Shown here piece after piece: positions 8,168 through 17,490 of a DNA stretch of 64,000 nucleotides. The position numbers and the translations under genes were made by a program. The notes beneath the pieces were generated by a model. It ran no database searches. It was given only the letters and a program-made list of their open reading frames with translations, and was not told the DNA's origin. This DNA is from Serratia entomophila (GTDB lineage: Bacteria > Pseudomonadota > Gammaproteobacteria > Enterobacterales > Enterobacteriaceae), in contig NZ_CP082787.1 of NCBI RefSeq assembly GCF_021462285.1, forward strand, positions 1,488,001-1,552,000. The letters are read 5' to 3'. The number at the start of each line of letters is the position of its first letter. Position 1 is the first letter of the stretch.

Positions 8168-9649
8168 TTATGCGGCCGGTTGGAAATCCTCCGCGTCCAC
8201 ATCGTAACCGCAAGGCTCCCAGCGGATGGCCAGCAGCGCCGCCAGGCCGGCCAGCGGCGCCAGGGCGATCACCCAAAACACGCCGGTGCCCAGCGCGGCG
8301 GACAGCACCGGAAACAGGAATAGCGACAGAGTAGAGCTTGAACGCATCAGCGTCTGGTTGAAACCGACGCCGACGCCGCGCAGCGACGTCGGGTAGCTCA
8401 GCGAAGCGAAAGTCATGCTGTGCGAACCTGGGCCGAATCCCTGCCCCAGCAGGAACAGCGCCAGCATGCCGATGGAAACGGCGGCTTGCGCGCCGTCCGC
8501 CGGCCGGCCAATCAGCGCCAGCCCCAGCAACGCCGCCAGTTGAAACGCATAACCCAACACCGTCATTTTCCAGGCGCCGACTCTCGGCACCAGCCGCACC
8601 GCAATCAGACCGCCGACAAAGGCGAACAACAGGTTAAGCGCCAGAGAAACCAAAATGGTGCTGAGCATCGACTGCGCCAGGAAACTGGACAAGATCACCG
8701 GCAGCCCGAAGGCCACGGCGTTATAGGCGAACGACGAGGCGATGGCGATAAGGGTGGCCAAAATAGTGCGGCGCAGATAGACCCCTTGCAGCAACGCGCC
8801 GTAGTTGCGCCAGGAAGCGCGCCGGGCCTGCGCCGGTACGCCGCGCTCGGCATCCGCCGCCACCACGGCGTTAACGTTATAGGAGCGGCGCAAAATGGCC
8901 GCGGCGCCCTCGAGATCGCCCTGATTGGCGGCCCACACCGGCGATTCGCTCATATAGCGGCTGCGGATGGCGATGATCGCCAGCGCCGGCACCGCGCCGA
9001 AACCGAGGATCAGACGCCACAGCCAGTCGGTATGGCTCTCCGGCAGCACCGCATACAGCAGCAACACCAGCAGATAGGAGACGCTGATCGCCGCATACCA
9101 GGTGGGGCACCACATGGCGATACGCGCCGCCTTGTTGCCGCGCCCGGACAGCTTGGAAAACTCCGCCAGAAACGCCATCGCCACCGGCAGATCGATGCCG
9201 ACCCCGAGGCCCATCACAAAACGCGCGCCGCCCAGCACCCACTCATTGGGCGCAAAGGCGCAGGCCAGCGCGGCGACCACGAAAAAGAACATATCGGCCA
9301 TAAATACCCGGTAGCGGCCGATTTTGTCGGTCAGATAACCGCCGATAAAGGCGCCGACAATCGCCCCGAAGGTGATGGCCGACGCCACCAGGCCGGTGCC
9401 GGTGGGGGTGAGATTGAATTCGCGCGCCACGTCCTTGATGCCGAACGCCAGCGCGCCCAGATCGTAGGCGTCGAGGAACACTCCGCCCAGCGCGATGGCC
9501 ACCACCACCCGCGCATTATTGCGTTTGGCGGCACCGCCGTTGACCAGCGCCGAAACGTCGGCGGCGCTGCGAATGCTGACCGCCTCGGCGGCCGAAAAAT
9601 CGCTTTTCCCTGCAGAAAGGGCGCTGGGCGCCGCTATATAACTGGACAT
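8168..9649 (-). CDS. MFS transporter, sugar-porter/aromatic acid-like group
   Basis: Twelve-helix major facilitator of 493 residues from the start chosen. The loop 2-3 signature reads GGYLTDKIGRYRVFM, and ALGGVFLDAYDLGALAFG marks helix 1 of the sugar porter/MhpT-like branch, in which Asp residues often couple protons. An extended cytoplasmic N-terminus of about 50 residues precedes helix 1. The start (MSSYIAAP) is uncertain because no strong ribosome-binding site is seen and the frame remains open upstream to 9733. It stands alone, divergent from the desaturase gene. Substrate unknown. Confidence 0.8.
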   Translation of the reverse strand: MSSYIAAPSALSAGKSDFSAAEAVSIRSAADVSALVNGGAAKRNNARVVVAIALGGVFLDAYDLGALAFGIKDVAREFNLTPTGTGLVASAITFGAIVGAFIGGYLTDKIGRYRVFMADMFFFVVAALACAFAPNEWVLGGARFVMGLGVGIDLPVAMAFLAEFSKLSGRGNKAARIAMWCPTWYAAISVSYLLVLLLYAVLPESHTDWLWRLILGFGAVPALAIIAIRSRYMSESPVWAANQGDLEGAAAILRRSYNVNAVVAADAERGVPAQARRASWRNYGALLQGVYLRRTILATLIAIASSFAYNAVAFGLPVILSSFLAQSMLSTILVSLALNLLFAFVGGLIAVRLVPRVGAWKMTVLGYAFQLAALLGLALIGRPADGAQAAVSIGMLALFLLGQGFGPGSHSMTFASLSYPTSLRGVGVGFNQTLMRSSSTLSLFLFPVLSAALGTGVFWVIALAPLAGLAALLAIRWEPCGYDVDAEDFQPAA

Positions 9650-9959
9650 GATAGTTTTTCTTAGTAGGCAAAAATCCGAGCATAACGGCGCATCATCAGC
9701 GCTAACCAATTCTTTCTGGTTATAAGCATACAACCGGAAGTTGTTGAAAAATAATCATGTTCAGGTAAAAGCCGCCCACAGCGGGGTAAGTATGGCTCGC
9801 CCGGGCTGAAGCAGACGAAGTGCGTGCCGAATGTGAAAAAATTTCATTGCAGGCGCAATGCAAATAGCTGATTTTTAACTTTGCTTTGCCGCTTTCGTTA
9901 TTTTGAGCGCCCATGCCGCTCGCAGATACTGTGGAAAATTCCATAACGCGAGCCGCGAG
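9650..9959. other. Intergenic region between divergent MFS and desaturase genes
   Basis: About 310 bases with no credible gene. It is AT-richer than its surroundings and must hold both promoters. A six-base dyad, CATTGC (9845-9850) and GCAATG (9855-9860), lies in its middle part and could be an operator; no consensus promoter stands out. Confidence 0.5.
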
Positions 9960-11027
9960 ATGCCTTCAGCCAAAAGCCACAGCCACTATTTACACCCCGA
10001 GCAGCGCAGCCGGATCCAGCAGCTTTATCGGCGCTGGTATTGGCGGATGGAGCTGCCTACCTGGGGCATTATGGCGGCGGTGTACGGCGGCTGGTTCGGC
10101 GTTACGCAGCATTGGCAAACGCTTGGCCCCTGGCTGGGTGCGCCGCTGCTGATCCTGCTGACCACCTGGTACATGTCGCTGCAGCATGAGCTGATCCACG
10201 GCCACCCGACGCGCTGGCCGCGCGTCAATCAGCTGTTTGGCCTGCTGCCGCTGGCGGTGTGGTACCCCTACGGGCTGTACCGCGATTCGCATATTCAGCA
10301 CCATCGCAACGAACATTTGACCGATCCGCATGAAGACCCCGAAAGCTATTACTTCAGCCAGGCGCAGTGGCGGCGTTTTCCCCGGCTGTTCCCGTTACTG
10401 GCCAGGGTGCGCAATACGCTGGCCGGCAGGGTGGCGTTCGGCCCGGCGCTGGATATCGCCGCGACGCTGGCCAACGCGCTGAAAGCGATCCTCGGCGGCG
10501 ATCTGCGGGCTCTGGCCATGTGGCTGACGCATCTGGCGCTGCTGACGCTGGTGCTTCATTGGCTGCAGGCGCAGGGCATCGGCGCAGGATTTTATCTGTG
10601 GGTTATCAGCTACCCGGCGCTGGCGCTGACCAAGATAAGATCGTTTTTTGAGCATCGCGCCGTGGAAGCTCCGCAGGCACGTTCTATTATTAATGAGGCG
10701 GCCTGGCCCTGGCGGCTGCTGTTTCTCAATTTGAACTATCATTTAGTACATCACGACTTGCCCGGTTTGCCCTGGTACGGCTTGCGGGAGGTCTACCTGG
10801 CGGAGCGCGACGCCTACCGGCAGCGCAGCCAGGGGTTCGTGGCGCAGGGGTATGGCGAGTGGGTGAACGCCTACGCTTTTACCCCGATCGCCGTCGAAGT
10901 GCATCCGTTCAGCACCCTCGAGCCGGCCGAACGGCCGCAGGGCGAACGCGAGGCCTGGGCGGCGGAGACATTTATTGCGCGATGGAAGCGCGCTTCTCAG
11001 GATTTTCCAACCGATCTGGCCAAATAG
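9960..11027 (+). CDS. Membrane fatty acid desaturase family protein
   Basis: 355-residue integral membrane di-iron enzyme. The three histidine boxes are visible: HELIHGH near residue 75, HIQHHRNEH near 110 and HLVHHD near 262, in the spacing expected of the FA_desaturase family. Hydrophobic pairs around 35-70 and 190-225 form the membrane segments. The start at 9960 is preferred because it begins the conserved part; the frame extends to 9903. It lies 27 bp ahead of the osmoprotectant ABC operon and may be co-transcribed. The substrate may be a fatty acyl lipid, or a small alkane or carotenoid-type molecule. Confidence 0.8.
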   Translation: MPSAKSHSHYLHPEQRSRIQQLYRRWYWRMELPTWGIMAAVYGGWFGVTQHWQTLGPWLGAPLLILLTTWYMSLQHELIHGHPTRWPRVNQLFGLLPLAVWYPYGLYRDSHIQHHRNEHLTDPHEDPESYYFSQAQWRRFPRLFPLLARVRNTLAGRVAFGPALDIAATLANALKAILGGDLRALAMWLTHLALLTLVLHWLQAQGIGAGFYLWVISYPALALTKIRSFFEHRAVEAPQARSIINEAAWPWRLLFLNLNYHLVHHDLPGLPWYGLREVYLAERDAYRQRSQGFVAQGYGEWVNAYAFTPIAVEVHPFSTLEPAERPQGEREAWAAETFIARWKRASQDFPTDLAK

Positions 11028-11054
11028 CCGGAAACCAACAACAAGAGGAAAAGT

Positions 11055-11984
11055 ATGGCAATCACCCCATTACGCGGACGTTTATTGGCGCTGGCGCTGG
11101 CCATGTTCAGCATCGGCGGCGCCGCGCAGGCGGCCGATTCGGTGCGCGTCGGCTCCAAGATCGACACCGAAGGTTCGCTGCTTGGCAACATTATCGTGCA
11201 GGTGCTGGAGTCCAACGGCATCAAAACCACCAACAAACTGCAGCTCGGCACCACCAAGGTGCTGCGCGGGGCGATCGCTTCCGGCGAGATTGACCTGTAT
11301 CCGGAATATACCGGCAACGGCGCGTTCTTCTTCTCCGATGAGAAAGATCCGGCATGGAAAAACGCCCAGGCCGGCTTCGAGAAGGTGAAAAAGCTCGATT
11401 ACGACAAAAATAAAATCGTCTGGTTGGATGCCGCTCCGGCCAACAACACCTGGACCATCGCTATTCGCCAGGACGTGGCGGACGCCAATCATCTGCAAAC
11501 GCTGGCCGATCTCGGCAAGTGGATCAACGGCGGCGGCAAATTCAAGCTGGCGGCGTCGGCGGAGTTTATCGAACGCCCGGATGCGCTGCCGGCGTTCCAG
11601 AGCGCCTACGGCTTCAAACTGAATCAGGACCAGCTGCTGTCGCTGGCGGGCGGCGATACCGCGGTGACCATTAAAGCGGCGGCGGAGCAAACCTCCGGCG
11701 TGAATGCGGCGATGGCCTACGGCACCGACGGCCCGGTGGCGGCGCTGGGCCTGCGGACGCTGGAAGATCCCAAAGGGGTGCAGCCGATTTACGCCCCGGC
11801 GCCGATTATTCGCGAAGCGGCGCTCAAGCAGCACGCCAACATCGCCGAACTGCTGAAGCCGGTGTTCGCCTCACTCGACGGCCCGACGCTGCAAAAGCTC
11901 AACGCGCAGATTGCGGTGGAGGGCCAGGACGCCAAGCAGGTGGCGGCCGCTTACCTGAAAGAGAAAGGGTTTGTTAAGGGATAG
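11055..11984 (+). CDS. Osmoprotectant/glycine betaine ABC transporter, periplasmic binding protein (OsmF/YehZ-like)
   Basis: 309 residues with a cleavable signal peptide (LALALAMFSIGGAAQA) and an OpuAC/ProX-type binding domain starting VRVGSKIDTEGSLLGNIIVQVLE. The segment SGEIDLYPEYTGNG is typical of the OsmF/ChoX group that binds quaternary amines. AAGAGGAAAAGT precedes the start. It is the first transporter gene of a cluster ordered binding protein, permease, ATPase, permease, matching yehZYXW of E. coli, which is a low-affinity betaine system controlled by RpoS. A 13-bp hairpin separates it from the permease and may set higher expression of this subunit. Confidence 0.85.
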   Translation: MAITPLRGRLLALALAMFSIGGAAQAADSVRVGSKIDTEGSLLGNIIVQVLESNGIKTTNKLQLGTTKVLRGAIASGEIDLYPEYTGNGAFFFSDEKDPAWKNAQAGFEKVKKLDYDKNKIVWLDAAPANNTWTIAIRQDVADANHLQTLADLGKWINGGGKFKLAASAEFIERPDALPAFQSAYGFKLNQDQLLSLAGGDTAVTIKAAAEQTSGVNAAMAYGTDGPVAALGLRTLEDPKGVQPIYAPAPIIREAALKQHANIAELLKPVFASLDGPTLQKLNAQIAVEGQDAKQVAAAYLKEKGFVKG

Positions 11985-11992
11985 CGCTGAGG

Positions 11993-12021
11993 CTCCCGCT
12001 CTTCCGCCGGAAGAGCGGGAG
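11993..12021 (+). other. Intra-operon hairpin between binding protein and permease
   Basis: CTCCCGCTCTTCC (11993-12005) pairs perfectly with GGAAGAGCGGGAG (12009-12021) around a GCC loop. There is no U-run, so it is more likely an mRNA stabiliser or processing barrier than a full terminator. Confidence 0.7.
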
Positions 12022-12057
12022 AACAGGGCCCATTTGTTATGGAGCCGGAGAGTTTCT

Positions 12058-13215
12058 TTGATTGCTGTAAATAACCGCGTATTGCTGACACTGTTTATCC
12101 TGTTGCTGCTGGCCGCGTTTGGCCTGCCGTTTCTGAGCTATGCCCCCAACCGCCTGCTGTCGGGCAAAAGCATCTCCCTGATTTCCCTGCTGCATGGCCC
12201 GGCGCTGTGGCTGCTGTTGCCGATGGCGGCGCTGGCGGTCCTCAGCCTGTTGGCGCCGCTGCGCCGCCGTGCGCTGCTGACGGCGCTGGCCGCCTGCGCG
12301 CTATTGGCGTTGACCTTCTGGCTGAGCGGCCACGCCGCCGGGCGGCTGGCGCAGGAAGGTTCGCCGCTGGCGCGCACTTCCTGGGGCAGCGGTTGCTGGC
12401 TGATGATGGCGCTGAGCCTCTTGATCGCCGCCGACGCCATGGCGCGCATTACCGCTTCGCACCTGTGGCGCATCTTGGGCAACGCGCTGGTGGTGCTGCC
12501 GGTGGTGGCGCTGCTGCTTAGCCATCAACTCGATACGCTGTCGCTGCTGAAGGAGTATCACAACCGGCAGGAGGTGTTCGACGCCGCCCTGCTGCAACAC
12601 CTGAGCATTCTGCTGGCCACGCTGGTGCCGGCGCTGCTGATCGGCGTGCCGCTCGGGGTGCTGTGCTTCCGCTCCGAACGCTGGCAAGCCCCGATTTTCT
12701 CCACGCTCAACATCATTCAGACCGTCCCGTCGATTGCGCTGTTCGGCCTGCTGATTGCGCCGCTGGCGGGGTTGGCGACGGCGGTGCCCTGGCTGGCGGA
12801 ACACGGCGTCAGCGGCATCGGCATGGCGCCGGCGATCGTCGCGCTGGTGCTGTACGCCTTGCTGCCGCTGGTGCGCAGCGTGGTGGCCGGGCTACAAAGC
12901 GTGCCGGCCAGCGTGATTGAATCGGCGACCGGCATGGGCCTGACGCGCGGACAGATTTTCCTGCGGGTACAGCTGCCGCTGGCGCTGCCGCTGTTTTTGA
13001 CCGGCGTGCGCATCCTGGCGGTGCAGACCGTCGGCATGGCGGTGGTGGCGGCGCTGATTGGCGCCGGCGGCTTTGGCGCCATCGTGTTCCAGGGGCTGCT
13101 CAGCAGCGCGTTGGATCTGGTGCTGCTGGGGGTGATCCCGGTGATCCTGATGGCGGTAATCGTCGATTCGCTGTTTAAATTCATTGTTTCTATTCTGGAA
13201 GTGTCACGCCGATGA
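12058..13215 (+). CDS. Osmoprotectant ABC transporter permease (YehY-like)
   Basis: 385-residue inner-membrane permease. The N-terminal 180 residues hold several extra membrane helices typical of YehY; the C-terminal half is a BPD-type permease domain with the EAA loop near ESATGMGLTRGQIFLRVQLPLALPL. I chose the TTG at 12058, behind GGAGAG at 12047-12052; an upstream ATG at 11971 would overlap the binding protein gene and the hairpin. Its stop overlaps the ATPase start (ATGA), showing translational coupling. Confidence 0.85.
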   Translation: MIAVNNRVLLTLFILLLLAAFGLPFLSYAPNRLLSGKSISLISLLHGPALWLLLPMAALAVLSLLAPLRRRALLTALAACALLALTFWLSGHAAGRLAQEGSPLARTSWGSGCWLMMALSLLIAADAMARITASHLWRILGNALVVLPVVALLLSHQLDTLSLLKEYHNRQEVFDAALLQHLSILLATLVPALLIGVPLGVLCFRSERWQAPIFSTLNIIQTVPSIALFGLLIAPLAGLATAVPWLAEHGVSGIGMAPAIVALVLYALLPLVRSVVAGLQSVPASVIESATGMGLTRGQIFLRVQLPLALPLFLTGVRILAVQTVGMAVVAALIGAGGFGAIVFQGLLSSALDLVLLGVIPVILMAVIVDSLFKFIVSILEVSRR

Positions 13216-14147
13216 TTCACTTTGACCACGTCAGCAAGATTTTTCAGGGCAAGCCGGCGGTAGACTCCCTCAGGCTGCACATCGCCGAGGGCGAATTCAC
13301 CGTGCTGATCGGCACCTCGGGTTCCGGCAAGTCCACCACCTTGAAAATGATCAACCGACTGATCGAACATGACGCCGGCAAGATTTACTTTGCCGGTGAA
13401 GAGATCCAGAAATTCAAACCGCAGGATTTGCGGCGCCGCATGGGTTATGCCATCCAGTCGATCGGCCTGTTTCCGCACTGGACGGTGGAAGAGAACATCG
13501 CCACCGTGCCGCAGCTGTTGAAATGGCCGCGCGCGCGCATTCGCGATCGGGTGAGCGAACTGCTGGAGCTGCTGCACCTGGAGCCGGAACTGTTCCGCCA
13601 CCGTTATCCGCATCAGCTGTCCGGCGGGCAGCAGCAGCGGGTGGGCGTGGCGCGCGCGCTGGCCGCCGATCCCGAGGTGCTGTTGATGGACGAACCCTTC
13701 GGCGCGCTCGATCCGGTGACGCGGGCGGCGCTGCAGGCGGAAATCGCGCGCATTCACCAGCTCTCGGGCCGCACCATCGTACTGGTCACGCATGATATCG
13801 ACGAGGCGCTGGGGCTGGCGGACCGCATCGTGCTGCTCGATCAGGGGCGTGTGGTGCAGCAGGGCACGCCGTTGGAACTGTTGACCGCACCGGCCAATGA
13901 TTTCGTGCGTGATTTCTTTGGCCGCAGCGATCGCGGCATCAAGCTGTTGGCGCTGGGCAGGGTCGCCGAACGGGTGCGGCCCGGCGTGGCCGAGGGCGAT
14001 CCCATCACCGCCGCCATGAGCCTGCGCGAAGCGCTGTCGGTGTTCGTGGCGCGCGGCAGCGATCGCCTGCCGGTGGTGAGCGAACAGGGCGAAGCGCTGG
14101 GGGTGCTGCACTTTGCCGACCTGATCGCCGACAAGGCGCTGTCATGA
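13212..14147 (+). CDS. Osmoprotectant ABC transporter ATP-binding protein (YehX-like)
   Basis: 311 residues. Walker [10 protein letters not shown] lies near residue 37, the signature [15 protein letters not shown] near 137 and Walker [13 protein letters not shown] near 158, then the H-loop in VTHDIDEAL. The C-terminal 60 residues ([20 protein letters not shown]) resemble a single CBS half, as in OpuCA/YehX-type ATPases that sense ionic strength. It overlaps both neighbouring permease genes by four bases. Confidence 0.88.
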   Translation: MIHFDHVSKIFQGKPAVDSLRLHIAEGEFTVLIGTSGSGKSTTLKMINRLIEHDAGKIYFAGEEIQKFKPQDLRRRMGYAIQSIGLFPHWTVEENIATVPQLLKWPRARIRDRVSELLELLHLEPELFRHRYPHQLSGGQQQRVGVARALAADPEVLLMDEPFGALDPVTRAALQAEIARIHQLSGRTIVLVTHDIDEALGLADRIVLLDQGRVVQQGTPLELLTAPANDFVRDFFGRSDRGIKLLALGRVAERVRPGVAEGDPITAAMSLREALSVFVARGSDRLPVVSEQGEALGVLHFADLIADKALS

Positions 14148-14926
14148 GCGGGCAAACTGCGCGCCGGCTGCGCTGGCTAAAGGATCCGCTGCCCTGGACG
14201 GTGGCGCTGCTGCTGGCGTTGGTGTTCGGCATGAATCATCTGCACGGCCTGTTTGCCGCCTGGTTCCCCGATCTGGAACGCCCGGTGTATCAGCAGGACA
14301 GCTTTATTTCGTTGGTCGGCGCTCATCTGCTGCTGGTGGCGATTTCCAGCCTGGTCGCCGTGGCGATCGGCGTGGCGGCGGGCGTCGGCGTCACCCGCGG
14401 CGCCGGGCGGGAGTTCCGTTCGCTGGTGGAGACCGTGGTGGCGGTGGGACAGACCTTCCCGCCGGTGGCGGTGCTGGCGGTGGCGGTGCCGGTGATGGGC
14501 TTCAGCGAACAGCCGGCGATCATCGCGCTGGTGCTGTACGGCCTGCTGCCGATCCTGCAGGGCACGCTGGCGGGTATTGAATCGGTGCCCGCCGCCACCA
14601 AAGAGATCGCTCGCGGGGTGGGCATGAGCGCCTGGCAAACGCTGTGGCGCGTCGAGCTGCCGCTGGCGGCGCCGGTGATCGTCGCCGGCATTCGCACTTC
14701 GGTGATCATCAACATCGGCACTGCCGCCATCGCTTCCACTGTCGGTACTAAAACCCTCGGTTCACCGATCATTATCGGCCTGAGCGGGTTTAATACCGCC
14801 TATGTGATCCAGGGGGCGGCGGTGGTGGCCCTGCTTGCTATCATTACCGACATGCTGTTCGAGCGTTGGGTGCGTTATCTCACCGCCTGGCGTCAGCAGA
14901 CGTTGGCAATCTCTTCAGCGGGGTAA
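14144..14926 (+). CDS. Osmoprotectant ABC transporter permease (YehW-like)
   Basis: 260-residue inner-membrane permease with about six helices and the EAA loop [28 protein letters not shown]. It is the second, shorter permease of the cluster, equivalent to YehW, and its ATG overlaps the ATPase stop. Only six bases separate it from the PhnD-fold gene that follows. Confidence 0.87.
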   Translation: MSGQTARRLRWLKDPLPWTVALLLALVFGMNHLHGLFAAWFPDLERPVYQQDSFISLVGAHLLLVAISSLVAVAIGVAAGVGVTRGAGREFRSLVETVVAVGQTFPPVAVLAVAVPVMGFSEQPAIIALVLYGLLPILQGTLAGIESVPAATKEIARGVGMSAWQTLWRVELPLAAPVIVAGIRTSVIINIGTAAIASTVGTKTLGSPIIIGLSGFNTAYVIQGAAVVALLAIITDMLFERWVRYLTAWRQQTLAISSAG

Positions 14927-14932
14927 GGGCAT

Positions 14933-15715
14933 ATGAGGCAGGTATCTTTACCGATGTATGGCGTCGGCCATCAGCAGGCCGAGTCCTTCTGGCGGGTGCT
15001 GCGCGGCAAACTGTTGCAGCTGGGGTTGGAAGCGCTGCCCGAGCAGCTCAGTTGGCCGGATAATTTGGCGCAACACTGGCGGCGCGACGATCTGCTGCTC
15101 AGCCAGACCTGCGGTTATCCGCTGGTCAGCGCGCTGCCGCAGGTGCAGCTGGTCGGCACTTATCATTACCGCGTCGAAGGCTGCGACGGGCCGAACTACC
15201 GCAGCTGGCTGGTGGTGCGCGCCGAAGATCCCGGCGAGCGGCTGGTCGACTTTCGCGGCCGGGTGGCGGCTTACAACAGCACCGACTCGCAGTCCGGTTA
15301 CAACAGCCTGCGCGCGCTGGTTGCGCCGCTGGCTCAGGACGGAAAGTTTTTTGGCGGCGCCATCGCTTCCGGCGCGCACTACCAGTCGCTGAAGCTGATC
15401 CAGAGCGGGCAGGCGGACATCGCCGCCATCGACAGCATCAGCATGGAGCTGCTGCGCCGCGCGCAGCCGCGGGCGCTGGACGGTTTGAAGATTATCGGTC
15501 GCACTGCGGCGGTGCCGGGCTTGCCGCTGATCACCTCGGCAGCCACGCCGCCGGAACAGCTGGAAATACTGCGCGCCGGCGCCAGGGCGATGCTGGACGA
15601 AAGGGTCAGCGACAGCCTGCTGATCGGCGATTTCAGCCTGGTGCCGCGTTCGGCCTACCAGGTGATCGGCACGCTGGAGCAGCAGGCCGCCGCGCAGGGC
15701 GTGACGGCGTTGTAA
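14933..15715 (+). CDS. PhnD/transferrin-fold solute-binding-like protein without signal peptide
   Basis: 260-residue phosphate/phosphonate-binding-like protein (PhnD superfamily). Typical segments are DFRGRVAAYNSTDSQSGYNSL, GAIASGAHYQSLKLIQSGQADIAAIDSIS and LITSAATPPEQLEILR. The N-terminus MRQVSLPMYGVG is the start of the fold itself, so no signal peptide is visible and the protein is probably cytoplasmic. It follows YehW by six bases and is almost certainly in the same operon, although it belongs to a different binding-protein family from the OsmF-like subunit. Function unknown. Confidence 0.75.
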   Translation: MRQVSLPMYGVGHQQAESFWRVLRGKLLQLGLEALPEQLSWPDNLAQHWRRDDLLLSQTCGYPLVSALPQVQLVGTYHYRVEGCDGPNYRSWLVVRAEDPGERLVDFRGRVAAYNSTDSQSGYNSLRALVAPLAQDGKFFGGAIASGAHYQSLKLIQSGQADIAAIDSISMELLRRAQPRALDGLKIIGRTAAVPGLPLITSAATPPEQLEILRAGARAMLDERVSDSLLIGDFSLVPRSAYQVIGTLEQQAAAQGVTAL

Positions 15716-15719
15716 GTTT

Positions 15720-16448
15720 TTATAGCAAGCCGCCGCCGTCGATATCGATAACGCTGCCGGTGACGAAGCTGTTTTCCATCGCCAGCAGATAACCCGCCGC
15801 GATGTCGGCCGCCTGGCCGACCCGGCCGACCGGCAGGCTCTCGCCCACGCGTTCGAACAACGCTTGCCGCTGTGCGGCGCTCATGGCGTCGTAGGCTTCC
15901 GTTGCGGTAATGCCGGGGCTGACCACGTTCACTCGCCGGGGCGCCAGCTCTTTCGCCAACTGCTTGCCCACCGCTTCCAACGCGGCGTTGATGCCGGTTT
16001 TAATCAACTGGCCGCTGAGATATTTACGCGACAGCTGGCCAGAGGTCAGGGTGATGGAACCCTGCGGCGCCAGCGTCGGCAGGGCCGCCTGTACCGCGCG
16101 CAACGTTCCCCAGAATTTGACGTTAAAGTCCGCTTGCGCCTGAGCAATAGCGGTGTCCGCCAGCAGTTTGCCCGAGACTTGCGGGCCGGCGGTGATCGCC
16201 AGATGATCGAAGGCGCCCACGGCGGCGAACAATGCGTGCAGCGAGCGCTCATCCGTTATATCCGCCTGCATGATGCGCAGGCCGCATTCTGCTGCCTGGC
16301 GTTGCGAACCGGCGGCGCGGCGCGAGGCCAGCACCACGTCGGCGCCGCGCGCCGTTGCCGCATAGGCCACTGCCGCGCCGATACCGCTGCTGCCACCCAG
16401 AATTACCAGTTTTTGTCCCAGCAGGGAGGAGTCGGGAATATTCATCAT
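15720..16448 (-). CDS. SDR-family protein with altered catalytic motif
   Basis: 242-residue short-chain dehydrogenase fold. The NAD(P) site reads VILGGSSGIGAAVA and the C-terminus carries the usual NVVSPGITATEAY and GSVIDIDGGGLL. The catalytic serine region ITLTSGQLSRK is recognisable. Counting back from KELAPRRVNVVSPG, the place of the Tyr-x3-Lys pair holds Lys-Thr-Gly-Ile-Asn instead, so the standard proton-relay residues are missing or shifted. It may be an atypical reductase or a non-catalytic binding protein. It is divergent from the LysR gene at 16579, which probably controls it. Confidence 0.8.
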   Translation of the reverse strand: MMNIPDSSLLGQKLVILGGSSGIGAAVAYAATARGADVVLASRRAAGSQRQAAECGLRIMQADITDERSLHALFAAVGAFDHLAITAGPQVSGKLLADTAIAQAQADFNVKFWGTLRAVQAALPTLAPQGSITLTSGQLSRKYLSGQLIKTGINAALEAVGKQLAKELAPRRVNVVSPGITATEAYDAMSAAQRQALFERVGESLPVGRVGQAADIAAGYLLAMENSFVTGSVIDIDGGGLL

Positions 16449-16578
16449 AAGGCCTCTGTGATTGTGAATTTCAACGCTATCTATCTTTCCTGATTGAAAA
16501 TGAGGAAAAAACCCCGTTGAATGGCAAACACTTGTAAATTAATTTTAATAATAGGCCGGGTAGCGCAGGAGATTAGCG

Positions 16579-17490
16579 ATGACTTCACTTGTCGATCTGG
16601 ATGTATTTGTCCGCACGGTGGATGGCGGCAGCTTTTCCGCCGCCGCGCGGGCGCTGGACATGACGCCGGCGGCGGCCAGCATTGCGGTGAAAAGGCTGGA
16701 ACAGCAGCTGGGCGTGCGTTTGCTGGTGCGTTCTACCCGCAGTCTGCGGTTGACTGAGGAAGGGGCGCGTTATCTCGACAGTGCGCGTCTGGCGCTGGGG
16801 GCTTTGGCGGAGGGTGAACAGGCGATCCGCGAAAAGCACCAAGGGTTATCCGGGGTGCTGCAGATATCCGCGCCATCGGACTTCGGCCGCAATTTGCTGC
16901 TGGGCTGGCTGGACGAATTCCGGCGGCAACATCCGCATATTCAGCTGCAATTGCTGATCAACGATCGGCAAGCCGATCTGTTCCGCGAGCCGGTGGACGT
17001 CGCGCTGCGTTTCGGCCCGCTGGCGGATTCTGCCCTGGTGGCGCTGCCGATCCTGCCGCAGCATCGGCGGCTGATCTGCGCCAGCCCAGACTATCTGCGG
17101 CGGCACGGCATGCCGCAAACGCCGGCCGATCTTGCCCGGCACAGCATCTTGGTTTATCAGCCCAGCGGGCGGCGCCATGCCGAATGGCGTTTGTGGCGTG
17201 GGGAGGAGCTCATTGAGATGCCGTTGAACGGCAGCTATTTTACCGATGACGGCGAGGTGGCGCGCCGCTGGGCGTTAGCCGGGCACGGCGTGGTTCGCAA
17301 ATCGGCGATCGATGTAGTGGCGGACATTCACGCCGGGCGGTTGGTGCAGCTATTGGCTGATTGGCGCAGCGATGCGGTGCCCATCAGCCTGGTGTGCCCG
17401 CACCGTTCGCAGATATCGGAACGCGTCAGGCTGCTGCAGCGCTTTTTACAACAGCGCTGCCAAAGCTGGATGGACGATCACTTGGTCTGA
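16579..17490 (+). CDS. LysR-family transcriptional regulator
   Basis: 303 residues with the N-terminal HTH LDVFVRTVDGGSFSAAARALDMTPAAASIAVKRLEQQL and the LysR substrate domain from about residue 90. It belongs to the group that resembles DhcR/PtxR-like regulators of reductases. AGGAG precedes the start. It is transcribed away from the SDR gene across 130 bp, which makes the SDR its probable target. Its last 13 bases overlap the end of a small gene on the other strand. Confidence 0.88.
   Translation: MTSLVDLDVFVRTVDGGSFSAAARALDMTPAAASIAVKRLEQQLGVRLLVRSTRSLRLTEEGARYLDSARLALGALAEGEQAIREKHQGLSGVLQISAPSDFGRNLLLGWLDEFRRQHPHIQLQLLINDRQADLFREPVDVALRFGPLADSALVALPILPQHRRLICASPDYLRRHGMPQTPADLARHSILVYQPSGRRHAEWRLWRGEELIEMPLNGSYFTDDGEVARRWALAGHGVVRKSAIDVVADIHAGRLVQLLADWRSDAVPISLVCPHRSQISERVRLLQRFLQQRCQSWMDDHLV

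Noticed and set aside
9720..9944. 74-residue frame upstream of the MFS gene
   Set aside because: No ribosome-binding site, no recognisable domain, and it lies in the divergent promoter region.
12717..14111. 464-residue frame opposite the ABC ATPase
   Set aside because: It covers parts of two genes that have clear motifs on the plus strand.
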